Source: Harmonia axyridis (taxonomy: Eukaryota > Arthropoda > Insecta > Coleoptera > Coccinellidae). Taken from it: 64,000 bases of DNA. The stretch is from contig NC_059503.1 in the NCBI RefSeq assembly GCF_914767665.1, positions 62,886,352 to 62,950,351 on the forward strand, read 5' to 3'. Shown here piece after piece: positions 1 through 11,545 of the stretch. How positions within the stretch are numbered: position 1 is the stretch's first letter; each line of letters starts with the position of its first letter. The notes beneath the pieces are model-generated. The model was not told the origin of the DNA. It did not search any database and saw only the letters and a program-made list of their open reading frames with translations. The position numbers were made by a program, and so were the translations under genes.

Positions 1-943
1 ACCCTCAACCTCATTTTTTTCAATACGGACCTGCATATTTTATGACATTTTTCGAAATAACTTTTAACGCTGAATTCAACGATATATCATACAATGTCAT
101 TCAAAGTAGATTTTCAGGTGATTTTGACCCTTATCCAATTTTCTTCGGGTCGGATCTGTATTACCTTCATTTAGTTTAATTAACAACATGCAATATGCAA
201 TAAATTTCGATAAGAAAATCAACTTACCCATCTTGAACTAAATAGAACATATTAGAATCAAAGCAAGAAACCAGTATACTGGTTTCTTGGTTCTTCTTTT
301 ATAATAATCATTTAAATATTTCAATTCATAATAATTAAACGAAAGTATCATTTAATGAAAGAAAAATCAAATGATTATTCGAAAGTAAATGAAAATTAAT
401 GGAGTAAGTGTTCGAAATGTCCACCATTTTGTAAAATGCACTTTACGGTTCTGGCACCCATACTTCTTATACATTTGCTTGTTTGGTCTCCTTGAATACC
501 TTCCAAACCATTCTCAATCTTCTCGCGAGGTATCACTATTGTTGTATTTGTCATTCGTTCCGTTGAAACAAATTACAGAATCGAAATTTATTTTGAGAGC
601 ATTACGATATAATTTTCGCAAGGCTTGGTATTCAAATTTAAAATCATTGTATTCGCGTCTCTTGACTATTTTATTAAGAGCAGTTTTTGAAAAATTCCAT
701 TGACTGGCCTCAGTTCTCGATTTTTTTTCTGGGTTCGATTGAATTTGGGTCAGAACACTGATATCTTCAATAGACTTGTTTTTTCTTACATACACATCAT
801 TAATTTTGGATGAGGGTCAAAATCTCCTGAAAATCAACTTTGAATGACATTGTATGATATATCGTTGAATTCAGCGTTAAAAGTTAGTTCGAAAAATGTC
901 ATAAAATATGCAGGTCCGTATTGAAAAAAATGAGGTTGAGGGT
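1..943. repeat. Non-autonomous element with ~145-bp terminal inverted repeats
   Basis: Bases 1-146 reappear inverted at about 801-943. The left end starts ACCCTCAACCTCATTTTTTT and the right end is its reverse complement, interrupted by small differences. The enclosed 650 bp has no convincing coding frame; the open frames there are short and AT-rich. The left boundary coincides with the window edge, so the element or a larger host repeat may continue outside. It reads as a foldback/MITE-like DNA element; the superfamily is not identifiable from what is visible. Confidence 0.7.
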
Positions 944-1257
944 GGCCCAGAGAGCACGAAACGTTGGAGACGAAATCTGATTACGTCAAATTGAAAATAA
1001 TTTACTGTCGAATAAAAATTTCCTGTAACATTTTTTTATAATATTTGAAATGAAGTGGGAAAAAAAGAAAAATCAAAATGACATAATTTACTTTTCTTAT
1101 GATATCTCGAAAACCGGAGCTGATAATCCCGATTTGTTTGAACTGCTTGATAATGCTTCTATGCATACAACTTTTTCTCCATTTGACCGACCTCCTAACT
1201 CTTATGGTTCAAAAGTTACCAATACAATCCCATTGAAAAAGTGGCCACCCTGTATAT
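944..1257. repeat. Repeat fragment ending in GGCCACCCTGTATA
   Basis: This segment follows directly on the inverted-repeat element and ends in a CCACCCTGTATA-type terminus, the reverse complement of the TACAGGGTGG end common to insect non-autonomous elements. It may be the outer right end of a larger element into which 1-943 is nested. The 69-codon frame it contains is not recognisable as a protein. Confidence 0.4.
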
Positions 1258-2851
1258 GATCTTTTCTAAGTGCACCCTCTTGAGTTGAGTGGAGCATTTC
1301 CTGAATAATTGTATGAATTGGCGTTTACGTCATATCTGTATTCAGTTCCATGATTCATTTGGAACATATATATATTTCTCGCGTCATTGAAAATAGAGAA
1401 GAATTCCTTCTTTTTTTAATACGAGGAATAAGAAACTCTGAATAGTACCCAAATATTCAGTGTCAATCTCACCACCAAGCTGGAGCATCTTTTAATTTCA
1501 GCATCTATTGATCCAGACATTAATTTTCGAAGGGTCCTAATTACTGAGGTTGAGTAAGAACTCTAGTGAGTGATTTCATGGATGGGTTAGTGATTTCAAA
1601 AAAGATCGAAACGATTATCACAAATTCATCAGCGATCTGTACCAAAATATAATAAGATAAGGTAACATTTATTTGTTCATCACTGTTTACAACGATTACA
1701 TTCAAACCTCGCAAAATACAGTCTTCTACCTTTCTCTCCTCCAATATGATCAAATAAATTTGTTAATCGATTACAGTTTCCTCATTTCGGCTTTTAATTT
1801 CAAACTTTAAGTAACAATAAGACCTATGAGATCAATCCAGTGATCAATAAAAATATTTCAAGCAATATTTAAGATTTTGCTCGGAAAATAATTCATTGAA
1901 CAAAAATTCAATAGGAAACATGCTACCTCGGAGCATTCGAGGGGTTTTTATTTTGAAATAATTGTACATGAAACTATTTTCCCGAATGCAGAATCAAGCA
2001 GTAAATATTTGAGGTAATTATTTCCTGAATAGCTCGAGTCGGAAACATTCTTCATTCTGATCATTAAATTGGACGTTTCCTAACGTTGAATACATAATGA
2101 ATGTGGAACGAATTTAATTAATAGAACACTCGCTCACTTATGTTTGAGTCTTGGTTTCCTTTGTTAAGTTATTCATCAAAAAGTCATCTAATCAAAATTT
2201 TCTTATATATCTACCTACCTTCTGAATTCTATCGTTTTGTAACCTTCCTTTCTATATCAATTTTTATGTGAAAATTCCATCAAAATTTGCGATTTCGAAG
2301 GTTGATATTAATTCAGGTCATTTGAACAATCGAAGAATTGATGTTTTTTATGAACTATTAGGACATGAAAGTGATAACTGAAAAAATGGCATGATGAAAT
2401 CCACTCGTCGGAAATATATTCAAAATAAAAGGGGTTTTGTGCTTTTTCAACGAAATTGAAACGAAAATTGTGGTTTATTGTACATTTCACAGGGGAAATT
2501 ATTTGTCAGATTGAAAGTATTATTGTGGAAACGCCGGTAATTGATTCAGATGTCAACAATAACATCATCGACCTCCTAGCAAGCAGTAAACAATAACAAG
2601 CATCTTGGCAATGAGACCACAATAGCACATTCAATTCTTTATAGTTTGGCCATTCATCAAATTTAGTGAGTAGAAATCTGCTTCAAAATTACGAATAACG
2701 AATTAACAACAGATAGGAAATGTTGAATTCAAATTTATAATAGAAAATAAACCTTTTTTTAATATCAAGCAAAAAAATCAAGTCTAAATCGAGAATATTG
2801 AAAATATGTGTAGGAGGCACCAATAATAATTAATAATTCATCCAACTTTTC
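1258..2851. other. AT-rich stretch without recognisable gene
   Basis: No recognisable coding, RNA or repeat signal was seen; the open frames are short and low-complexity. Confidence 0.4.
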
Positions 2852-3004
2852 TCATAAAGGAAGAACAGGTTCTTTGAACAGGCGAAAGTAAGGAAATACA
2901 ACGAAGTATGTAGCTGAAGCAGTAACTGGTAATCCTTGAGAAGCTAGATTAGGAACAATCTGATTCCCACCATTTGGGTCAGAAAGTAAAAGTAGAGCAC
3001 ATTA
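2852..3004 (-). CDS. Possible C-terminal coding exon, unidentified
   Basis: The minus strand is open for about 50 codons ending in TGA at 2854-2852. The inferred tail includes NQIVPNLASQGLPV and a hydrophobic aromatic run ATYFVVFPYFRLF before the stop. Composition is more protein-like than the surrounding AT-rich frames. An in-frame TAA lies just upstream (3007-3005), so if real it would begin at an internal acceptor such as the CAG after TACTGCTT. I cannot name the protein, and chance openness remains quite possible. It lies downstream, on the same strand, of the candidate exon at 3878-3960. Confidence 0.2.
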
Positions 3005-3877
3005 GACTCAGTTTAATAGCAATAAAAACAAGATAGATAATTAATACGAACACATAAATATTCTGAAATGTATAACTTTTTATAAATTAATGAATAAAAA
3101 TTAATGCACTTCTATTTCGAAGAGTTATTTAAGAATCATTCATCATAGGGAAGATTGAGTAGAAAGAGCAATTGAATGTTAATACATGTATTGCAAAATG
3201 GCGAATGCGACGGGTATATTCATTGAGCGCCACGAGTGGACGCATGTGCGCTCAATAAGATAATTCATATTTTTAGGCATTTGATTGAAACCTTAATGAA
3301 TAATCGATATGATATTCACGCAAATTGATTCTCTAACGATATCACGATTCTGATTGATGGACAAATACCAGAAAAAATTGAAAAAATACAAATTTCAAAC
3401 CTCCAGAACCTCTAGAAATTTTCGAGTTTTGTCTCTATAGACATTTTTGAGCAGCACACCAAGAACCACAACATACCAAATATCTAGCAAAATTCATATA
3501 AAGCCTACTGAATCCTTTATTTTCAGATCGAAACTATTAAACATTGATAATTTATATAGAAATGTAGCTCATGCGATTGGAATTCATATTTGGAATTAAA
3601 TTATATGTTCCAACTTTCAAAGATATTTCTAATGGTAGTTCCTTATTTTACAGCTTTAGAACAAATCAACAGGAATGGCAAATCAGCCATTCACCTCTTT
3701 TGATTCGTAATTGAAAGAAACAAAAGAGCTGCAGGGCTAACATTTGGCCTGAATGTTGAATATTTTGAATTTCGACGTTCATAAATCTCCGTTAGTCCTT
3801 TCAAAAGCTTATACAGATTAGAAGAACCTGTTATGTTCTGCGTAGGTGGTTTCGTTACTGCGTTTTCAGGCAATTGT

Positions 3878-3960
3878 TCATTCAACAGCGAACAGTTTGG
3901 ACTTGAAGGGTCTCTCGTAGTGAGGAAATTTCATTCCTGGTATGGGACCTTCGGGGTATA
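3878..3960 (-). CDS. Candidate terminal coding exon of a host gene, unidentified
   Basis: On the minus strand a strong splice acceptor (pyrimidine-rich TCTCTTCTATTCTGTTTAG) ends at 3961. The following sequence stays open for 26 codons to a TGA at 3880-3878. The first two bases complete a split codon, after which the peptide starts YPEGPIPGMKFPHYERPFK and ends in AVE. The proline/aromatic-rich peptide has the look of a small conserved protein, but I do not recognise it. A minus-strand AATAAA near 3521 could serve as the poly(A) signal, giving a 3' UTR of roughly 350 nt. Upstream exons would lie at higher coordinates, beyond a solo LTR at 4365-5253. A different frame is open over 3691-3885, which makes the frame choice uncertain. 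Confidence 0.35.
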
Positions 3961-4364
3961 CTAAACAGAATAGAAGAGAATATTTAGAAATTACATTCAG
4001 TAGATTACAATAATTTCAGATTATTTATTTATATTAGTAGTTCCAGAAATGGGATTTTAACTTTATTATGACTGTGATATAATTTACATTTGAAATATAT
4101 TTTCCAATCAAATCTCACAAAGAAGATAAATCAAACCTGTTAGCAAATATTGAAACCTAGCGAATTCGGAAATAGTCTCAAGTATTTGGGATCGAGCCAC
4201 TAATGAATAAGTCTAGATAAAAATCATTTTATTCCGACCGGTCAGCCTTTGTGTAGACGATAAATCCCAAACAGATTGTGATAGAGACTTGAAGTTTTCA
4301 GGATTATATATGGGCCAAATCTACTCGATAATTCTTGAGTGATACACATATTTTTAATTGTATT

Positions 4365-5253
4365 TAGTACCCAGTTATTGTTCCCTGTAAATAATTGGGA
4401 TGGTCAACAGGATGCTTGGAGACCTATTACTTTCTTCAAGTGTCGAGGGCATTACAGTTTCAATGAATTTACGGCGAACGAATTGTTATTGTACATATAA
4501 TGTAAAAAAGGTGTGTAATTCTTCGGGGTGTCGAAGATGTGTCATGTCGGTTGTAAAACTTAAGAGATTTACTGGGGTTAGGAAAGATCGAAGACAAGAC
4601 GGTTGTACCAGATGTGTCACATCTGTGTATCAGGTTCTAGTCCTTCGAGAATATTCGATTCCCAGGAATCCGCGAAGATCTTTGTGGGCGGTACGGCAAA
4701 ACTCTTATTGGACTAGGGGATGGTACTTTCCCTAAGGGTGTGGTCAAGCCGGAAGGTGGGAAGGATATTCAGAGTGGACGGGGTAAGTCGCGGTCAGGAG
4801 ACGAAGTAAGTACGAGTCGAGAGTCAGTTCAAATTCGGTCTAAGTCGAAGTAAGAGTAAGTTCAGTCGGTTGAAACTTAAGACGTAAGACGAAAAGACGG
4901 TTCGCGGACTAGATTAGGACGAGTCGCGGACTAGATTAAGACGAGTCGCGAACAAATCAAAGACGAGACGACCTAAACTTGTAATAAGACACAGACGTGA
5001 AATATCGAAGACGTTTCGAGTAATTAACACTCGAGCTAAAGACGAAATTCAGTACCATAGTGAAAAACTTGTTATTAATACGTTATTAAGATCTTCTCAA
5101 TACTGAGTTTTCACTGTATAATTGTGGCTTTGTGAATAGATGTAAATAATTCAAAAGAGTTTAATTATTGAAAATCCAACAAAGTCACGGAGAAAAGACG
5201 AAAGGCCAGGTAATCGAATCATACCTCTCGACGATCGATTAACCAAGCCTACA
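4365..5253 (+). mobile_element. Solo LTR, family of eight in window (copy A)
   Basis: This copy shares its length and order with seven others here. It has an eroded start (TAGTACCCAGTTATTG instead of TGTAGGATCCAGTTATTG), then a conserved open frame of 111 codons (4400-4735, MVNRMLGDLL... with a Cys-rich centre), then a purine-rich zone of imperfect GACGAGTC/AAGTTCGAGTC motifs. It ends ...AACCAAGCCTACA. TG...CA ends plus 4-bp target duplications in other copies identify the family as LTRs, most likely Ty3/Gypsy-type. No internal retroelement sequence adjoins it, so it is a solo LTR. A clear target duplication is not visible for this copy. Confidence 0.8.
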
Positions 5254-5680
5254 TTTATTCATCTGAATGGGAAAAAATGATAATTCTAAAGGTACATTTC
5301 CAATTTCAACAAATCTTTCGATTTTATAATGGGAAAAAGGGTTTAATATTATCACAAAGTTCTTATTTCATGGCATGAATTTTTCATTTCATCTAGCAGA
5401 CTTGAAAGTTCTGAATGCATATTTGTTTTCAGACTGATTTGGGTATAATGAAGCTCTTGTTTCAATTTACTCAACTGCGAATGTCGACTTTTGTCTACAT
5501 CAGAATTCTCATGAAATTTCGATGTCGATTATACTCGCAGAACTCCTGACTTTACATCAGTGCTTCTCTTATTATTTTATGAGGAAAATGGATATTTGCA
5601 ATTCAATGAACAAACGATAAACCCACGATAAATTCCGAATTGAATTTCTAAAAACACTTCTTGACTCAGTCCCTAAGACT
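5254..5680. other. AT-rich stretch, nothing recognised
   Basis: No coding or repeat structure is supported here. Confidence 0.4.
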
Positions 5681-5683
5681 ACC

Positions 5684-5900
5684 ACTTACAGGATCCCCTT
5701 AGTTATCCCTAGAAAACTGCGTTGTCATGACGATATCGAACACGCTAGCGGCTGCGAAAAAGCCCGGTATTCTCCAGCCGCTTTCTGCGTCTCAAAGACC
5801 ATTTGCCATTTTTCGCCGCCAGATGGCGCTCTGTTGCGCCGTACGGCACCAGTTGGCGTGAGCCTCGTTTCAGGTTGGGACAAAAAGAGGAACGCTAATA
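5684..5900 (-). promoter_or_regulatory. GC-rich island; possible promoter/5' exon with CTCF-like site
   Basis: This block is clearly more GC- and CpG-rich than its AT-rich surroundings. On the minus strand it ends in CCT|GTAAGT (donor complement at 5684-5689), a good 5' splice site. It also carries a 25-codon ATG-initiated frame (5802 down to 5725) that ends before the donor and would be an upstream ORF. CCGCCAGATGGCGC at 5816-5829 is close to the CTCF core consensus. Orientation agrees with the candidate terminal exon at 3878-3960, so it may be the 5' end of the same minus-strand gene. That link is inference only, since no coding frame joins the two. Confidence 0.22.
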
Positions 5901-5902
5901 AT

Positions 5903-6599
5903 GAAAAAGTCCTCGGTGTAATTAGACTGGATAATGGGAGTTTTTATATCTTTTACTGTGTTTTGTTGACGAAGAAAGTAGAAATGTGAAGAGTAATTAT
6001 AGAATTCAGAGAGGGCGTAGCTGGGGATTAATAAATGAATTAAAAGACACAATTAGGAATGGTAGAGGGGATGGTGAGAAAAGTTTCGCAAAATTGAGCG
6101 CGTCGTGAATTACACGCTTAATGCGGATTAAGTCAGATATAATAGGGTCACTCTGGACCTTGATACCAACAATTATTCTTACTAGGCACAGTCAATTAAG
6201 TTTTATACGGTTTTATACGCATTAGCGAATTGGTTTTTGCATATTTGTTTCAGGGAAATGAGGGGCTATCATTTAGTAGAAAATGTATACAAGGTGTCTA
6301 CTTTTAGAAGGGACAAACTTCAGGGGAGATCATACAAGTTACTCGCAACAAAAAATGTCATACAACAAATGACCGAAATTTTTAGGGTTATACGGAATAT
6401 TTTAAATTTTTTCATGAAATCAAATATATACTAACAAACAAAGAAACTGGAATACACAGAAGGAGCTGTTTAAGTTTTAATTTTTTTTTTGTGAATCACT
6501 GATTGTATAGCAAGGAGTAAATGATTGAAATTAAAAAAAAAAACGAAGGTTTCACAATTTTTTTTGAACAATTTGTTAATAATGTGTTTGTCCACCGCT
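5903..6599. other. Unassigned, with a short ACAAGGTGT-type repeat piece
   Basis: Nothing gene-like was seen. Around 6288-6410 the sequence (ACAAGGTGTCTACTTTTAGA followed by text resembling common insect dispersed repeats) may be a repeat fragment, but its borders are unclear. Confidence 0.3.
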
Positions 6600-7030
6600 A
6601 TTGTCTCTACACTCCCCAACACGTCACGGCATTGGTGCAATAAGATGGTCTATTGCTTTTTGAAGAATACTGTACTTCATGTCTTAGAGCTGCCAAAGTC
6701 CGTGGTGGCTGGGGTAAATTTTCAAGCCTTCTACCCATGATGTGCCAAACATGCTCTATGGGCGAAAGATCGGGGGATCTGGGTGACCATGGCAAAAGAT
6801 TCACATGGGTCTTTTTGAAAAAGTTCAAACTAAATCTGGCAAAATAAGGTCGGGCATTATCTTACTGAAATATTGGATTCTCGAGCCGGTTGAGGCAAGG
6901 AGAACATATTGCTTCACTATTTCTTGAGGGTAACGCAGCACTGTCATGTTACCTCGAATGAAGACTAAAGGTGACCTACTTGCAAGTGCAATAGCACCCC
7001 ATATCAAATCGCCTACTGTCCCGTGTACAG
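6600..7030 (-). pseudogene. Tc1-like transposase relic (DD34E type)
   Basis: Two overlapping minus-strand frames carry Tc1 catalytic-domain sequence. The part at 6825-7030 has a run like SPLVFIRGNMTVLRYPQEI, the usual segment after the WGG(I) motif. The part at 6607-6828 has WSPRSPDLSPIEHVWHIMGR, the conserved C-terminal motif whose Glu is the third catalytic residue. The frames are joined only through a frameshift around 6825-6850, where the QDNARPH-equivalent is scrambled, so the gene is dead. The N-terminal DNA-binding region and inverted repeats were not found. Confidence 0.8.
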
Positions 7031-7165
7031 GGTGAGCAAATTTCGATGTTTTAGCACTACAACTTTCAAACCAGAGGAGATAGACAAAATCTGATACCCC
7101 ATTCTCGGTCTCTTTTTCTGAGAAACTAATAAGAGTAGTATTCATTTTCGGCCACCTTGTTTTGT
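7031..7165 (-). repeat. Dispersed repeat fragment shared with 40795-40930
   Basis: The minus-strand sequence containing AATGAATAC and TCAGATTTTGTCTATCTCC and ending near GCTCACCCTG matches the plus strand at about 40795-40930. This is one family in two orientations. It abuts the Tc1 relic and ends with a CACCCTGTAC-type terminus, suggesting the end of a non-autonomous DNA element rather than coding sequence. Confidence 0.55.
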
Positions 7166-7840
7166 CTTCGAGACCTCACAAATTAATAATCCTGGAAGAA
7201 GTATTCATCATCCTAATAAAATATTTATATAAACTAGAACTTTTTATGTTGTAAAGTCGAAGTAAAAATTGACGAAATTAGGTATTCATTTTATGAACCC
7301 TAGTTTTAACCGCTACTCTGAAAAAGTTGAAACGCCTATCATGCATATTCAGAGTTAAATAATTATATCCGCTCCGAACAAGGGTCCCTTCAATTATTCT
7401 CGTGAAGACATACTAGGGCTCAATTAAAATATTTGGTATACGAAGAGGCTTAACATGCAATCCTGTTCTCGTTATAAAAGACAAGGATTAATATCCTGAA
7501 TATACCTAATCATTTTCCGTCCATAAATGCTAAAATGAAATTGATTAATTGAATTTAGCCTTGTGTCATTGAATTCACATGATATAAAAACTAGTTTTTT
7601 CTTTCGATGGAGGAAAGAACAAATATTCGATTGACTTCCTAAGATGAAATAAATATTATTAAACAAAGAGGAAGTTGTACTTACTGTTATTGCGAGAGAG
7701 AGAAACTTACCTGAAAAACAAAAAATATATTATTATATTTGGATTGAATAATATTGCAGTGATTCATTTTTACTTATTATCCACAAAATATCGATCATTA
7801 TATCTGATTGTTACACGTTTTATTCTCATTCAATTCAACA
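7166..7840. other. AT-rich stretch, nothing recognised
   Basis: No supported features. Confidence 0.4.
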
Positions 7841-7841
7841 G

Positions 7842-8160
7842 TGTTTGATAATGTACCGCGTGGGCATATATGGAAGTAAGTGTAAATGTGGATACTTTTT
7901 CACAATCAGTCGGAGGTTTTTCTTGAATTTTAAAGCGATTCTTTGTTGATATTATTTCTGTTATGTAGTATGTAGAATTGTTTTTTATTTGTATTTTCAA
8001 TATTTAAACACCACTGTAACAATTAGTGAGTACATATTTTTGGGTTTGTCGTATCATGTACTCAATTCAATATTTAAACACCACTGTAACAATTAGTGAG
8101 TACATATTTTTGGGTTTGTCGTATCATGTACTCCATTTGAATAAATGAATAAATAATTAG
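7842..8160 (+). mobile_element. Non-LTR retrotransposon 3' scrap with 70-bp tandem duplication
   Basis: The start encodes VFDNVPRGHIW, resembling the AF(D)NVPR motif of RTE/Jockey-type reverse transcriptases. It is followed by untranslated sequence and an A-rich tail (ATTTGAATAAATGAATAAATAATTA). Within it, a 70-bp unit beginning CAATATTTAAACACCACTGT is repeated back to back at 7998 and 8068 with essentially no differences. The RT call rests on a dozen residues and is tentative; the tandem duplication is certain. Confidence 0.45.
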
Positions 8161-8271
8161 CTGTATTTAAATTCTTTTAACATGGACAGAATATAAATTC
8201 TTGCTGAATTTTCTGCGATGATTTGTGGGCTTATGGTAGTTTAAGCATTTTCAGAACGAAAACGAAATATA

Positions 8272-10224
8272 CAGGGTGAGTCTTTGACTTGTACATATAT
8301 TTTAACCGAAGGTTCTTGAGGTCAAAAGAAACACTTTTTTCATTTACCATTTTTTCCGATTCGGCCCTGTTAAAAAGATATAGCCATTTTAAATTTTCAA
8401 AATGAGCTAATTCACCCCTGAAAACCGGAACACTGAAGTTTTCTCAAGCATAAGATATACCTCTTGAACCTTGGAAATAAGGTACTAAATTAGAAAAACC
8501 ATCATAAACTCACGTTTAACATTCCATTTGTTGAACAAAGTAGTGTTTATAATCAAATAAATGAGTTATTCCAATTTCGTTGACGCTAAAGATTAAATAT
8601 TCTTCTCTTGATTTCTATTTCATTTTCGATAATTATAACGAATTGAGCTCGCTACCACCCATATTAGCTCTGATACTCATATCCATTCATTCATTATATT
8701 TCATTTATATGATATCGTTGTTTATTTTTCGTGCAAGAATTAACCTTAAAATCTCAAATAAATAATATTCATCTATGAAAGATCTAACACAGACTATAGT
8801 AATCTGTGGTTTTAAGTTTGAATTTCAAATTTCGAGTGATGCCAAATATAAACACAGCAGTTCGGTTCGAATAATCTATGTTCTAAGTTCTAACCTAAAA
8901 TTTTCATTTACAGTTTACACTATTATTGTTATAAGTTATAAGATATTTGTTATGAAATGAAGCATTTGATTTGTTCCAACTATCTCATAAAAATATTGAA
9001 ATGCATCAATATTTTTGAAACCATCAGTATGAAAATATGGAAATATGTAAAATATTTTGGCTCTGTAATCAATGGAAAATGTTAGACTCCACTTGTAATC
9101 AAATTTGTTGTTAATGTGTACCTACATTATAGCCAACTTTACTACATAATTCATCTTGATTTTGGCATTGAAAATAAATGAGAAGTATTCAATGTAAATA
9201 TCCACAATAGAATATTTGGTTTCTTTCAACTCACCTAATTTGTTTTCACATTAAAACAATTATGGCCCTCTTGGAAGTATGTCAATCATAAGCTCTTAGG
9301 ATGAATTTATGGAATAGCGAAAGAATAAAAGTATTCAATCTCAATCACATGAAAATTTGTCTAGTATGTACCTAGTCCTAGTGATATGTTTCGATGTGAG
9401 TTTGAATGAGCCGAAGAAGAATACAGTATTGTTCGATAGCAGCAGTCTTTAGTGGGATATTGATTGTTGTCATTATAATGGGACTATTTTGTGAAAACTT
9501 TTTTAAACATGGGTTTTATGAATAATCTGGACTTTTCAAAAAGAATGTTGATTTTAGTGAAGTATCTTCTTATTATCAGAGCTGTGCCAAAGCTCAGTGA
9601 TTTTTAATCAAATCGAGGAGTTGAGGTGAGCTTATTCAAATAACTTCATTTTCAAACTAAGTTGGCTAGTACTTCAATTCTTAAATCTGAGACATGACTT
9701 CATAGTAAATATTCATTTCTGTGGTTTTTTTTTCCACAATAGAACAGAGTTGCATTCAGCCAAAGTACCAAATTTTTTGAATTTCACAGATAATTTTTTT
9801 TTTTTAAGATCAAGTTATTCGAAAACGGAGCTTTGTACGAGAAAATATGAAGAATACTTTTATTTTTCAAATTAGCCAAATATTCTTCAATGAACGTTCA
9901 AATTACTATTAAGAGTTGGTTTCTTCGAATTTCTGGTATTTTTATGGTATGTTATGTTCATAACAAAGAAACAGAAGAATGTGTATGGAATCTGGTGTTC
10001 GGAGAAGATGTATCACATCAAAAAAAAGCTATATTTCAAAAATCATTTCCTTCGATACAACCATTTACGAGATATAGCCGAAAATCACATTTTTTTAACG
10101 ATTTTCAACAGCCTGTATCTTTTTAACCGGGCCGAATCGGAAAAAATGGTAAAGGAAAAAAGTGTTTCTTTTGACCTCAGGAATCTTGGGTTAAAATATA
10201 TGTACAAGTCAAAGACTCACCCTG
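8272..10224. mobile_element. DNA transposon-like element, ~115-bp TIRs, TATA duplication
   Basis: The left end CAGGGTGAGTCTTTGACTTG at 8272 matches the reverse complement of the right end at 10224 for about 115 bp with few differences. Both sides are flanked by TATA (8268-8271 and 10225-10228), a likely target duplication (TA or TATA). The 1.95-kb body has only short AT-rich frames and no transposase motif, so it is non-autonomous. Similar CAGGGTG-ended repeats are widespread in insects, but I cannot assign the superfamily. The unusually long interior for a MITE may mean another insertion is nested inside. Confidence 0.8.
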
Positions 10225-10319
10225 TATATTGAATGACCAAATTTAACGAAACTCCGCCGCTTTCGGGATACGAAACTACCTTGAAAATGTCAAGTTTCTA
10301 GTTTTTTTTTCAGGAGTTA

Positions 10320-11545
10320 TACTCAGATCTTCTTTTTGTTAAAGGTCCGGAATTAACATTCCCTTCGCCTCTAATTTCATTTCTCCTATTTTCTGCTGTT
10401 GTCTGATCGGAAGGCTTTCCGTTTCATGTCACTTTTTTCTTTTATTTAGTTCTTTGAAAGAGGAATTTCCTCTTATCGGTCTTTCTTACTTTGATTTGTA
10501 TTATCTTTCCTAATTCCTTATTCTCGTGCTCTTTCAGCGTCTCTATTGTCTTTTTTCTTTGTTTCTTGATTATTTCAATTTTCAGTTCTTCTCTGATTTG
10601 TTGGTTAGTTATATACCATGGGGCGCCAACCGCTCTTCTTATTACTGAATTTAGTGTACTTTGCAACTGATCGTAAGTAATTGCACAAGTGCATCAAAAT
10701 TACCGATAATTTTGCATGACAGCGTGTTGTCATAAAAACTGCATGAGTTCATTTTCATTTTTGGAGAAAGAGCCCGACACCGAAGGTGGAGGGCTCTTTC
10801 TCCAAAAATGAAAATGACCGAATGCAGTTTTTCAAGGAAAACACGCTGGAATGCAAAATTATCCGGTCATTTTGATGCACGAGTGTAATTCGGGGGAATA
10901 TTTCCCGAATAAACTGTTACATCACTTGTCAAACTGATGTAGAATGGAATTGCCATAGATTCGAACTGTGTAAGATGCATAGAAACTATGCATCTATGAA
11001 CAGAACAATTATCGCAGTGCAGTTTCGCTTCCTACAATGCAATTATCGCTGTAATTTTCGATAATTGTTCTCCAGATACATAGAATTTTTGACAGGAGGG
11101 CAATATTCATTATTATTCTCCTCCGTATTGTACCAGGTAACTTCTGCGCATACGTAATGCTTGGTATTAGCACTATTTTTATTATCTTCAGCTTGTTTTT
11201 TGAAGAAAGTTTACTTCTAGGGTTCAGCAATGGGTACAATTTGCCGTGCAATTGCCTTGTTTTTTTTTCTGTTTTCTTCTATCTGTTTATTAAAATTCAT
11301 TCTTTCATCCAATATCAATTCCAGATATTTTGCATCCTTTTTCCATTCTATCGTCTGGTTTTCTATTTTGACGTTTCCTGCTTTCTCTTTCTTTACTGTT
11401 GTTCCTCCGAAGTAGATTGTAACTGTTTTCGATGTGTTCACTTTGATTCTCCATTTCTTGAAGTATTCCATCAATGTATCTAGGTCTATCTGTAGCTGCC
11501 TAGTGATTGTTTTCCGCAAGCAGGAGTTATAATAGTGTATAGTAT
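10320..11545 (-). pseudogene. Jockey-like non-LTR retrotransposon 3' relic (J1)
   Basis: The minus strand carries the C-terminal part of an ORF2-type protein: LMEYFKKWRIKVNTSKTV (thumb region after the RT active site), then KYLELILDERMNFNKQ, then VIRRAVGAPWYITNQQIREE, then a 3' UTR also present in copies at 24.1, 25.6 and 39.8 kb. It is 5'-truncated (begins near 11545) and broken by frameshifts. Compared with the copy at 39.8 kb, it is interrupted by a roughly 430-bp insertion between about 10676 and 11105. Codon and length loss make it non-functional. Confidence 0.85.
10676..11105. mobile_element. Nested ~430-bp insertion with 95-bp-arm hairpin
   Basis: Alignment by eye with the related relic at 39.8-40.5 kb shows that J1 is interrupted here. 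The insert includes a foldback at 10680-10890 whose arms (starting ATTGCACAAGTGCATC) are about 95 nt and nearly complementary around a short loop near 10780. The remaining part also contains palindromic bits, for example ATTCGGGGGAATATTTCCCG. It has no coding capacity and reads as a MITE/foldback element; the superfamily is unknown and its exact ends are uncertain by a few bases. Confidence 0.65.

Noticed and set aside
10950..10980. GATTCGAACTGTG as a tRNA or SINE B box
   Set aside because: No A box or cloverleaf can be built around it.
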